Positions 28,001-40,700 of a DNA stretch of 64,000 bases are shown here, one piece after another. The first letter of the stretch is position 1, and each line of letters starts with the position of its first letter. The stretch comes from Scatophagus argus. Lineage: Eukaryota > Chordata > Actinopteri > Scatophagidae. The notes under the pieces were generated by a model. The model saw only the letters and a program-made list of their open reading frames with translations. It had not been told where the DNA came from and searched no databases. The stretch is taken from positions 11,761,501 to 11,825,500 of the forward strand of contig NC_058496.1 in NCBI RefSeq assembly GCF_020382885.2. Reading direction: 5' to 3'. A program made the position numbers and the translations under genes.

Positions 28001-31000
28001 TTAGGACTCTTTTTCTTCTTGCTGTGGTATTTAATGAGGTATGGGGATTTTTTTCTTCCGCACAATATTGTACTGAAGCTTAAAATTCAGGTCTCCTTCC
28101 CAACTTCTCTGAAACCATGCATTTCATTACTGCCCCTCTTTAAACTGTCTGAATGCCATCATCCATCTCTACCTCCCACACCTCTACCTCCTCCTCATCT
28201 GTGTGTTTGCCTGTGTGTGCGTGACAGAGAAAGACAGACAGGCACAAACATGAGCACACAAGAACATTGTACATTTGCATTTTCTTGTTTTTCCAGCAAA
28301 TGACTGTTTCAATAAAATCAAAGGACATAAATTGGTACATTTTTGTTTGAATTTCCTTGGAAAGCATTATTAATGACCTGTAGTCCATTCGCAAATGGAA
28401 TAAAGCACATTACTATGCCACAGAAATCATAAATCACCCACAGGACCAAAAGATTTAAAGAATTTTCACATCATGCGCGAAAGAATCTGCACCGAAAAAG
28501 TGAAGGAGTTGTGTCTTTTCCTTCCCTCAGTGAGCAATCAAAGCAGTCAAAGCACATAATACCCATCCAGTGAGCCAGCCATAACCATAATAGAGCTGCT
28601 GTACTGGACAGTTTCCAGACAAGTATGTGCAAATGTGTGTAACATAAAACACCATCAATCCTGTGATAATAAGCATAAAACAATGGGAATCTGATCAGTC
28701 AATTCAGTGATTTAATATCAAACAGCTACAATAGAAAGGTCAGATGTAAAGGTCCTTTTTCCTTTTTTTTTTCACAAGACAAACACACAATAAATCACAC
28801 ACACACATACACTAAACCACTCATCATGTGAGTTATCTCTGTTTCCGATCTGAGTACAACACCTGGCTGCAGAAACAGTCTCAGAAAGTCACCCTGGGTA
28901 CCCGCTGCCCACCCACCAACCTACAGTACATCCTCATCACCCTGGAAACTGGATGATTTCAAGATGATCTTCTGCCCAAATCGGTAACAAAAAATTGCTA
29001 TGTTAGCTTAAAAGCTGCAAATATACTTTTACAGTGCTGAGTGAATTAAATTACAAGTTTATTATAATAGCTTTAATGATTGTTTTTTGGGTTTTTTTTT
29101 CTTTTTTCGATCAAGCAACTCACCAACCACCACTCAAAAATCCAAAACTTGTCATGAAATGATTCACTTCAGTTAGCCACTCATTAGGCGTAGAAGCTTT
29201 ATTTGATTGGCTGTTTTCCACTTAGAACAGAGTCACTGTCATTTTAACAAAAGTTTTGGAGTTTTACAATAGCAAAGGACTCTTATAACACCAGAACATA
29301 AAAGCAATGACAACAGTTTGGACCAGGGAAGACACAAATGTCCTTACGACACATTTTGCAAGCCTTTCAAGTCTGCTCATTTGTGTGGGTTCATTCTTAA
29401 TCTGCATGGGGGTGAGCAGCATTTAAAAAATTAATAAATTTAGATATTCATCTTAAAGGGTAAAAACACTTCCAGCTGAGATGTATCCATGCTCTTGAGA
29501 ACAGTGTGCAGAATGTAACTGAAGAGGTTCGCAGACCTGACACACCTTGTTGGTGAACAGCAATAGACATATGTAGAACTTTCTGGTTCATGCACAAAAC
29601 TGAAAATATGAAAAAGAAGAAGCAGTATGCTAGCTCATTAAGGTACAAGTTAAGAAATCATCAATGACTCTTTGCAGTGCTTTGAATAATTTACAATTTA
29701 TCGGCAGTATGCTATTTGCAATTACAGTATGTACAAACTTTCCACAATATAAAACATTTTAACATGAAACCACACTGAAGTGAAAGAAGTACTGTTTGCA
29801 CTCTAAAACTTGAACCCATTTCCATAGTGAAGCATACAATACAAAAAAATGACTGTAGCTGATACTCAGTCACTCCATCACTTGAGACTTTTAGAAATGG
29901 CACAGTTACAAGACACATACATTCACAAATCTAAATAGTTGAGTTTCCTGTTTTGGTTTTATATGACCAAACTAGACAACTTACAGAGTACATTCTCGGC
30001 AGAAAATGCCACACTGATCATAAGGTGTGTGGATGTCTGACTAGTATCTTTTTTTTTCCATGCATAAAGCGTAAAATTTTACAATAAAAATATTTCCATT
30101 GTCTTTCCAATTGCATTTTCAAAGTACTTTTGCCATCTGAAATGAAACATCACAGGGTATAGAAAGAAATGCATCAAACATGAAGAAAAAATGAAAGTGT
30201 ACTAAATGTACGAGAATGTAGCAGAAATCCAGAGATTCAGAAACAGTCAGAAACATGAAACATCTAATAAAGCAGACACCAAAGATCTACAGATAGTTCT
30301 GAACAAACATTTATTTGTATTATTTCCCAAAGTGTCAAAGCACTGCTGTCACATTAAGACCTCCTGACTCCAACTGATGATGTCTACCCTTTACTGACTT
30401 CAAAAACATGGGTCTCAGAGCGAGCGTTGAGCAACTTTACCACCTGTTATTATGAAAGACACAACACCATGATACATCTCATGATGACTCATATATACTA
30501 CAGCGGTAAGTATAGACACACACTGGGAAAGCATTCGGCGGACCAAACACAGACAGTGGATACACTCTTGTACCCAGATGTACTGTATTTTTATACTTGG
30601 CTATCACGATTCAGCACCCACCACTAAATCTAATAAATTTATCATGCTGGATTCCTAAGCATTAGACAGGACTTGTATCACTGACTGCATTTGTAGCTGT
30701 CCTAAACAAATGATTTGTTTTTGTAAGATACCTTGTAGCAATAGTTGATGCTGAAATTTTAAACACATCTACAATGTGAAAATTAATGTTATGTTTGGAT
30801 GCATCAAAGACAAAGTAAACATGGCAGAATGAATACATTTTTCCTGGCTGGCCAAGCCGCGCTCTCACTCTCTATTTCTCTAGGGTTTTAAATGAGTGGG
30901 TCAATAGTTTACCAATCACAAAGGTGTCTGATCAATGTGGAGGCTGCAAACTGACTTCACTGGAGACTATTACTGGGAGAAAGCCCCTTGAGAGATTACT

Positions 31001-31723
31001 AGTGAATGGAAAATGCTTTGTTCATTGTATGTATCGAGTAAACACATTGTAAAAACACTTTTTCAGTGCAGTCTGCATTCACGCTGCTCAAAGTGTTTTT
31101 CAGTAACACCCGCGGTGGTCTGGCCAGGGATGCATATTGTTAGAAAAATTATCTTGGACAGATTTTCTAAACAAGACAAACAACCTCTAGCTGCTAATAC
31201 CGGCCTACAGTTTGAGTGATTTAAGTAACACAAACTTATTTTGAAACAGCCTCTGAAAAAACTGTCACTGTCACTAGAGTACCAAGAATGACGCACCAAT
31301 ACATTTAGCACAAAGCTGATATGCTCTGAGGAATCTACCCTTGGTGAAGTGGTAAGACTGAACAGTACACTTGATCAGAGGGAAAAAGCAGTTATTTTTA
31401 CAGCACAGGAAGTAAGGGAAATGAATCTCTCAATAGAAAAAAAAAACAAAAACAAATTTGATCCCTAAATAGGAAACAAACAAAACCTCATCCTCTTTGT
31501 GCTCCATCCAAACACCTGTGTTGTTTCTCCTCAACCCAAATTCACTTCTCTCAACCCCCTTTTCGCTTTTTTGATCTCTCAAATCACTATAGCCCTAAAT
31601 AAAGTGAAAGGAGCAGTGCAGCTCCCCTCCTGAAATAAATGCCAAAGAGAAAAGAGTGAGAGCACAGACCAAACCACTGGCGCTGCATGGTGACTGCGCT
31701 CCCTGACGCCTCCCTGCGGCCTC
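25096..31723. other. Intergenic, C7 upstream region to PLCXD3 3' UTR
   Basis: No exon of any known gene was recognised in either strand. In particular there are no MACPF, TSP1 or CCP-type exons that would show a C6 gene. The right-hand part is probably PLCXD3 3' UTR: minus-strand AATAAA signals occur near 30310-30315 and 29198-29203. The remainder is AT-rich and unique-looking. Confidence 0.55.
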
Positions 31724-34700
31724 TCAGGTGGCGTCATCTTCATCATCGTCCAGGTGATAGTTGAGGGTGATGACGGCGCTGATGAATTCTCCAAGCTCTA
31801 CAAAGTCAGCTGTGATAATGTTGATGCCGCTTTCCCCAGGTCTCTGTGATCTGATCCACTGCATCATGCCCGGTAAGGCCCTGGGAGGAGGCACGAAAAC
31901 AAAGAAAAAAGCAAAGGGGGTGTGAGGGGTGGGGGGTTGGGGGGTGGGGGTTAAAGTCACTAAAGATACAGACAGGAATAGCACAGAGAGCGCTGTGATA
32001 AAAGATCTCTGTGACACAGCATGGGATGTCTGCAAGCCAGGCTCCAGCTGCGAGGATGATATTCTGAACACACTGGACGTGTACATGTGAGCCGTGCACC
32101 GGGGGAGGGTGTTACTACTGCAGATGCCTCGCCCAGCTTTCTGCATGGCAAAATTCTGCGAGTTGTCTCCTCCTCACATTGGCTTTCTTATTATGTCAAG
32201 ACCTCGACTGGCGGTCTGTGCGGCAAAACGAACGGATGGAAATTTGAAGGATGCCTACATCAAAGTCACCAAACGCTTGGTGAGAATGGCTGACAGCGGC
32301 GTTATCAAATGAATAATTCATGCCAGGAAAATTGATGGTTTTGCTGCTGAGGCTTTTTAAAAACGAAAAAAAAAAAACAACTGGTGACATTAAGAGGGAG
32401 TGAAATACAGACAAAGCTGAGGTAAATCGGGGAGGGGGGGAAAAACCATCCTAAACCAGAACTGAGAATGGGAGATATAGAAAGTGGGGGGGTGGGAGAA
32501 GAATAGAAGCGATGCCTTGGGTTTGTGGCAGCTGTTCAAAAATAAAACTTGAATGAGGTCAGTGTCAAACGCCTGGAGACACCTGTAAAAACCAACATGC
32601 CTCTGGATTTAGTTATAAAATGCCACAATGACTCACATGTGACTGTTTATGTGTTTGGGTGCACAAGGCCATTAATTTTTGTTGTGAGCTGCTATGGTAA
32701 GTCACATAATTACTGTGGCCTCGGGTGTCTGAGGTGTTGCTGTAATTTTGGTCTCACAGTGCCTGTGTATATGATGAATAACACTGTGTGCCACCATTGG
32801 TGCTAACCCTGCATCTACTCAATGTGGGAGTCAAACACTTTTCTTATTCTTTCTGTCTCTCTCTGTCACGCCCAAACAAGCAGATGAACAGGCATACACA
32901 CCTTTCTGTGATCGTCTCTCTCAGTCCACTGGCCACGCCCTTCATCACAGTGCTGGCCTTCGGTGTCAGAACCACTTGGGAGACAAAGAAAGTTCCCTTC
33001 CTCCTGCAGGAGACACATCATTCACAATTTGTTTTTGACGGATTTTTAGTAGATTTTATCTGTTTATGTAAGCAGCATATGACATCCACTACAGAGAGGT
33101 GCTGCATATAAATACACTTTGCTTTACTTGGAATTAATTAGTTTAAGCGTCTACAAAGGAACAAAAGTGCTTATTCTGTCAGAAAAAATATGGACACATG
33201 CAAATTTATGTCAGGTTTTGAGGAACATTTTCCCCATTACTGTCAGCTTCATTTAAATGTGTGTGTGAATGGGTGTATACATTAAAAATATAGTTGTACC
33301 TAATGTTATACAACTGTCACATAGCTCACATAGAATGCATTTTCCATCTTCTTTGTTGGCGATTTTGAACTGACTGAACTAAATTATCAGTCATTACATC
33401 CTAAGCTCTGAGCATATAACGAACATCATGACAATAACTCAAAATCACACTATGGTAGCATGTCATGATTGGACTTTTGGACATTTGCAATACAAATAAT
33501 ACAAATAAAATACAAGTAATACATTGACACAGAGGCAATAAAAACACCAATTGCGCAGAAGACATGATTATGATCATGATCATATATTAAGGACATAGCA
33601 TGCCCACAGTGGAATAAATACAGATGCTGACCTGCGGTCAGTAACTGATGCCTGGAGGAACTGAATCAGCTTTTCTGGATCAGTGGTGTTGGCCCAGGGA
33701 GAAGGCATCATCTGGCCTGGCCACAGGAAGGGCACCTCCAGAGCCATGGGGTGGTGGTAAAAGACAAGCACCTGGTACTCCTTCTCCCACAGATACTGCA
33801 GAGTCACCTGGGGATGGAGGGAAGAGGTGTGTTTTCAGGGAAGCAGAAGATTGCAAAGGGAGAAATGATGGAAGGTGACAAAGGGCAAAAACAGTTATGG
33901 ATGTTGAATAGTAAATATAAAGGAGCCCCATCTGTGCTGACTTAGAGAGAACATTTTCAAAAGCGTTATGTTTATTTGAATGACAGCAAATAGAAATAAG
34001 TGGATATAATTTCATGATGTAATGATCATTAGGCAGCTTTGTTCAATACGCGATTCTGATTGAAATTGTCAGGTATTTTATCTCCAAAGGTAGACAGCTA
34101 TGTCTAATCACAGCGCATGGCTTGTCGACAAAAAGATTGGAGAACCTGAAGAGTACAAAACATAATTTAAGTTTGTATTTATTTTTATAGCTATTAGGAG
34201 CTATTCAAGAGATAAAACATATTTTTGACAACATTTCACAGATTTACAAAGACTTAAGGCTACCTGCTAGAAATTCCATTTCAAGCATTCCAAGTTCCAA
34301 TAGAGAACACTTTTGCGCAGTTCAATGTGTGATTTCTTTTTCAGTTTATCTATAACAATGTATACAATGCATGTTTATGTATTTACATCTCTGCTGAAAT
34401 GTAGCTTAATTGTAGCTTAATCAATTTAGCCAGCAACAACAACAACAAAAATCAGTATTCCTTGTGAGCTGATTAAAGTCAATACCCAGTTAAGTTAGAT
34501 AGTGCACAGGGAGGTGGTTATGGCTGGAAAATAGCCCTTTTCATAGTTCCTCCCACACCCATACCTTATGTTACAGTAGACATATGGTCTAAGGTCTAAC
34601 TATTACAGTATACGTAAAGGAGGAGTGGAGGAACAAGTGAATATGGGGGAGGAAAGGACACCAGTCATTTGTCTACTTTCGATTTAAATACCAACCTAGA

Positions 34701-37700
34701 TGCCCTACAACCCTGAGAAGAAGTTCATTATTTCCCCAGAATCCAGTTGTGATTACTGGCCTTTTCCTCTTCACCAACACCTGACAGGAAACTTTATGAT
34801 CTTAGAGTGGTGACACTGGCTTGGTTTGATGAGTTTTAAGGCTGATGGGTATTCCTTCTTAGAGGTTCTTCACATACTCCATCACCTCAGGGTGGGGTGG
34901 ATGTGAACCATGTAGTGAAAGATGAAAAAAAGCGACGGAAAGCAACAGCAACACAGAGGCAAATCAGAGCATGGGAGGACTTTGCTACTCGACTTTTATG
35001 CAAAAGGGCATGTAACAAGTAGGGATGTGATAACCATCATTCTGCATCTCAAGTGATCAAAACACAGAAAGAAGTGTCGTGCAGGGTTGGGAAAACAATC
35101 ATTTTCAAAAGCTTCTTGAACGCTCACACACACAAAAATGTCTTCCCATGTCCTTTCTCAGGCAAGAGTTGCTAAAGGTGAATTAAGCATCCAAAAATAA
35201 ATGTCTCTAGGTCACCTAACTGCTTTTAATCCCACTCTCTGTGAAGCATTAAGTGTATTTGAATTTTACAGTACCTCTTGAGCAAAGACGACTGGGCAGA
35301 GTTTCTCTCCAAACACCTCTTTTAACATGGCCACCAGTTTTTCATGGTGCAGGTTCTGCACGCCGTAGAAATGGTTGAAATCGAGGAACACGACCTCTCT
35401 GGCATGAGCCGACAGGAAGCTGCTGATCTGCTCTAGACCTTCTCTCACCTACAAAACACAAATAATAACAATGCTCATATTAATAATTTCTTTAAAGGTT
35501 CTACATATGAGATTTTGAAGATTCATATAGCAGCAAACATAGTGGAGTAATGGCATCCTGAACAGAGAATCATAATCTCTTTGTCTGTTGTAATCTGAGC
35601 ATCCCTGTTGAATGTTGTATATAGCATAACCTGTAACAACACAGTCATACACAAACATGTGTGATGTACTTAAAATCACTGAAACACCTTGTATGACACT
35701 CACACATAAATATGCTGCCACACACATCCACAGAAATGCACACACATCACACATCACTTAGATACCACAAGTGTTGCAAAATATTCATCATATCAAAAAA
35801 CACCAAAATTCTTTGCAGACCGTGGCACTGAAGAGCCCGTGGGCGAAGAACAGCTCGTTGTCGGGGTCACGGGGCTTGGTGGAGATGCGCAGGTCAAAGA
35901 AGCGAATACCAGCCTCCAGCTGGCTGGTGAAGTTCATAGTTTGTGTAGCTAACCACTTCCTCATTAGCTTCTTAGCCACCGTGCCAAAAACAGAAACAAA
36001 GTTCTGCACTGTCTCCGGTTGCTCGGGGCCCACTGGAGACGCCTCGTCGATGTAGAAGCTAAAGGAATCATGAGAACCTGGAGAAGACACAAACGTGAGT
36101 GTGAATGCAGGTATTGATTGAGGCCTGTTTTATTTCTCCAGAAGGACACAGCTGTAAGAGAGGGGTCAGTACATGGCAACAACACTGACTGTGTGAATAC
36201 CAGCCTCTGTGGTCGTACGTCATGAACTCTTGACAGCTTGAAAAGAAGCTGTGTCTGTGCTCACACACACTGATGTTTTTCACCCATCACAGTTCTCAGG
36301 CAAACCCGAGCTTCTACAGAACAGCAGTGCTGAGCTTATTGTGGTATATTTTTCTTATATAGCTTCCAGTGTATATTTTTTAAGTGAATCCTCAAATGAA
36401 ATTGTCTGTTGAGGGTTTCTACCTCTTCTGTACACCCTTTATTATTCTTTACCTTTGGATTCTGTATGGTCCACTGTGCACTATGTGAGCTCAGTGGTCT
36501 TATGTGTATATTTCTATTTGAGATTGAGCCATCTCTGACATTAGAAGAAGAATAACCTGATATGTCAGGAGTTAAGCACAAATATCTGTCTTTTGCTTTT
36601 GGTCCAGCTTACTCAACGTGCAGATAGTGTGTATTTGAGGAGTGGCAGATTAATTGGTTAACAAACAGTATGCTCCTAACTAAGACTTTGGTTAAACCCG
36701 GTGCTGGTCTGATTATACTTTCAAAATCCCTGGAGATGTTCTAAACCCCTCAGAAAGGTTCATTTCTGTTCATCACAGCTCTCTTACACTTGCATATGTA
36801 TAGTGTCATTCCTTGTAAATTATAGGATCCTTCACTCGGTTTTATTGTATTCATAATGCAATTGATATATTTGATCATAGTCCTTTTACAGGGATCTTAA
36901 CAAAACATAACCACTTCAACTCCTATTGGTATTTTCCTTATGAAACTTTCCCAAACAGTAATAAGATCAATTTCATCTGAAAATTTTTAAGGCCTTTTCA
37001 ACAGATCAGATAATATCTCGCAGAGCTTTTGAACAGAGGCAGGGAAAAAGAAAAAGTGCTGGCTTTGATTCAACACATTTCTCGGTAAGATGACAGCTAT
37101 TTCGCTCTCTGCTGAAGATATAAAAGACACGTAGCTTTACAAGCAGGACTGACAGACATCAGGACGGACCTAAACTATTGCGTTCAATTAGATGTTGCTT
37201 TTTATGATCCCACAAAAACATCAAAATGTCCTAAATTTATTTCCAATGTGGAAAGCATTTCTGACAAAAAAGCTGTGAAGCTATAGATTATAGTTTTGGT
37301 GAATTCAGAATCACGAACACATTAACGTTCGTTACTGTTGTTTTGGAGATGCAACAGAAATATCAGATACGATACATAAATACTTCAACAAATGAGACAG
37401 GAACTATCAATTATTACCACTATTTGTGAGAAAGTGACAACTGTCATTTGGTCGAACCAACTCGCTGAACAAATGCTCAGTTTTATTATGTGTTTAATTC
37501 AACCTTGGGGGAGCTGTATTAAAAGAAAAATACTGAAGGAACAGTTCAGTACAATCTCACAGAGTGTCACAATCCTGAGCAACACTGGGCAACTGATTCA
37601 TAGTGAATTCTGTTAACTACGTCCGAAGGTCGCATGTCCTGCCATGTAAGTCAGAATTATGTGTGTGTGTGTGTGTTATGTGCAAAATAAACAGACTGTA

Positions 37701-40700
37701 ACCTGACGTTATCCTGCTCTGGTCGCTGCAATCAATTTCTCATCTTCTTTTTGTCTTTTCATCATATTCCCTAATTCTGTCACACAAACAAACATCTGTC
37801 GCTTCCCCCCACCATCAGCACGCACACACACACACATGCACACGTACGGGCAGACACAGAACCTGAATTGACCTTCAGCTAACACTATAGTGCCAGGTCT
37901 GTGCAGTCAGCCCAGAGAATGACCATAAGCAGGGCAGACAGCTGAATCCAGAGGCAGGACACAAAACAGCATCACTACGGGCTGAACCATAGCGCCAGGG
38001 TCACAGCTCGCCACAATGTGACCTTAAACAGTCGCAACAGCTGGCTCTGCTGTTGTTGTGGGGAAAGATTTCTCTGTGGCTCTGAAAGGTTGTGTCACAC
38101 AATTATTTTGATTATCCACTGAACTATTAATTGCTTCCTCCATTAATCAATTAATTGCTTGGTGTGTAAACAAAAATGTCTCACATCTAAGAGGCTGAAA
38201 CTATGTTGTGTTTGGCTGTCTCTACGACGGACACACACCTGTAATAGCTAAGGGTCTAATTGCAAAATTCATAACCACCTTTAAGTATTTCTTGTTGTGA
38301 CATGTTATGGAGAGAATTACAGCTCATACACGTTTAATTCCACAGTCTGACACCCGACTTTATCTTACTGAGCTGTAATGAAAGCTAACCTTAAATATGT
38401 ATGACAAAAGCCTGTGCTATATGCTATACGACAAGAGCAGCCATCTCACAGGCGAAAACAGAGAACGAAAGGGAAAACGTTTTGTGTGCAGAACATCCAT
38501 AAGCATCTGCAGAGAAAGCCGAGTGCGAGCAGAGACTACATTGCAACACAGCCAAGCTTTGCTACCTGAGCTCTGAATATGATGAATTATTGTTTATGTT
38601 ATGAAATAATTTGCTCCACCTCAATACTGTGCGATGACTCAAGGGCAACACATTCATTAAGAAACTTGAGGAAGCAATGGATTTTTATGCACACGTGAAT
38701 TTCAATAATCAACACTGTCAGAGTCGTTTTCCTTTAATTCTGATCTACAGTAACCAAAACTTCAGATTCATTAGACAGTATAGGATGCTCTTCATAACAT
38801 TTAACTGCCAGTGGTGTCTAAGTAACGACCACAGTAAAACAGCAATCGCTGTTACCACACAATTTAGCAGAAAAATCCTAATACTGCATTCCTCCTGGCC
38901 TCTTCCACAGTGAACTACCCTTTGAACTACTTCCTGTAAACTCTGCTCTCATGCTGTTTGATGGCTTTAGACTGTCACAGTGGCCAAACAGAATTGTACC
39001 TTCTTAAGTGCAAGATGTGAACTTTTCTACCCTCACATCAGCAATATAATCATGTGAGAGATACAGACACACAGAAGCTGATGTCCTACTGGGACTGAAG
39101 AAGACACAAAGCGAGTGGAAACAGAAATCCAGAGTGCTAAAGAGAGACAGATATAGGCTCAAACCAATCAAGACAATAATACAGCTATTCCTTTGGTGGT
39201 GATGATGACGAGGGTGACGGTGGCATTGGGTGATGACTATTACCTTAGAGAATTGACCTGTGTTACCTGAGTCATTCTGACTGTGTTATAGCAGACCATT
39301 CAGAGGACCACTGGTGGTTTATGCCCACCACGGACGCTTTTAAAATCTATTTTAAGTTGCTGGGAGAGGAGAGGAGAGGAAAATGAGAAGGATATGGAAC
39401 CCAACAGGGTAAAGATGGAGATGAGCTAAAACAAAAGATAGACATGAGCTCCACGCTCCCCATTATCTCCTCTACACCTTCCCTGCATGTATCTCTCTCT
39501 GTATGATTTTATTGTAATTCCATGAGAGTCGCTCTTTCCATCGACTTTATCCCGCACTCTGTCCTTTAAAATAACATTCAATTGTGTCTAGTCTTGTTTT
39601 ATTTCCTACCTTGCTACACTTTTCCATCGTGTTCGAGTGGCGAAGCGCATAAAGCAGAAATGTTTCCGGTGAGGATGAATTATTTGACTTTTAGAATCGA
39701 GATAAATGTTCTCCTGCTAGAAACCCAATTAACCGCCGGTGGTGAGGCGAATGCAGCCTGTGGAGAATCCATAACTAACCATTTCTGTCTGGTTCTGAGA
39801 TAGGATGACAAAAGGTTTACTCAAGCAACTTAAAATTGAAATGTTTGCAAATATATTGAAATGGATTATTTTTTTTTAAGGAGGCCATATACAGATGCAT
39901 TTGCTATTATTCGTAAAAACATTCTTTAAAGAAAATCTCCACACTTTGCTGTCACATACAGCAGCCGTCGATTGGTGTCTGAGCAATTTTAAGGTCACTG
40001 TCTGAAGTCATGAGCTCCAAATAGTCAGAATGTGCAACTGGTCAATAACTTTGGTTGAACTGAACGGAAATTTAGATAGACTGTGATTCGTGAAAGCATA
40101 TCCATTATAGAAAATAGCTGTACCATTCCCACATGTTTACCACCCATTTGCTTCAATTCCGTCAGAGGAACATTGTCTCTATTTTCTCCATCTTTGTTTG
40201 TCTGAATTTCACATCTTCTGGTTTCAATGGCCTTTAGCTGGCTGATTTCCTGCCCTTCTCTATTTATCCTGGCATTTGATACCATTCATCTTCCTTTTTC
40301 AGCGGCTTAAGTGGCAGCAGAATGATGCAGTCAAGGGACTGATGGACAAATTTACAGCTAAAAGTCCTGTGCTGGGCCTCTTCTGAAGGAGCTGGCAAAA
40401 TGCCTCCTCTGCAATGGATTTGTTTTTATTGTCCACAGGGCCATCTTAACATAATACAATTGCCTTCACCAATTCCTCCCAGCCTAAGGTATGCTATTCA
40501 TTTGTTACCTGTTATTGTCAGTCACTGGAGACGTTCAGCATGGCTCCCTTGAGAAACACACCAGTATCTACTTTTGAATGTAGTTTTTGATATTTTGAGT
40601 ATTTTTTAAATTAATTTGCAAAACATTTTGGTTGCTCAGGATGTACCGATTGTATCATGGCCAATCATTGGATCAAATTATTACATTCCGTTCATCATAA

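Noticed and set aside
28835..28960. A short plus-strand frame (SEYNTWLQKQSQKVTLG...)
   Set aside because: About 40 codons, no convincing splice sites and no family likeness; not enough to call an exon.
34530..34640. Possible inverted repeat (TTCCTCC...GGAGGAA)
   Set aside because: Only about 10 bases pair and the arms are low-complexity; easily chance.
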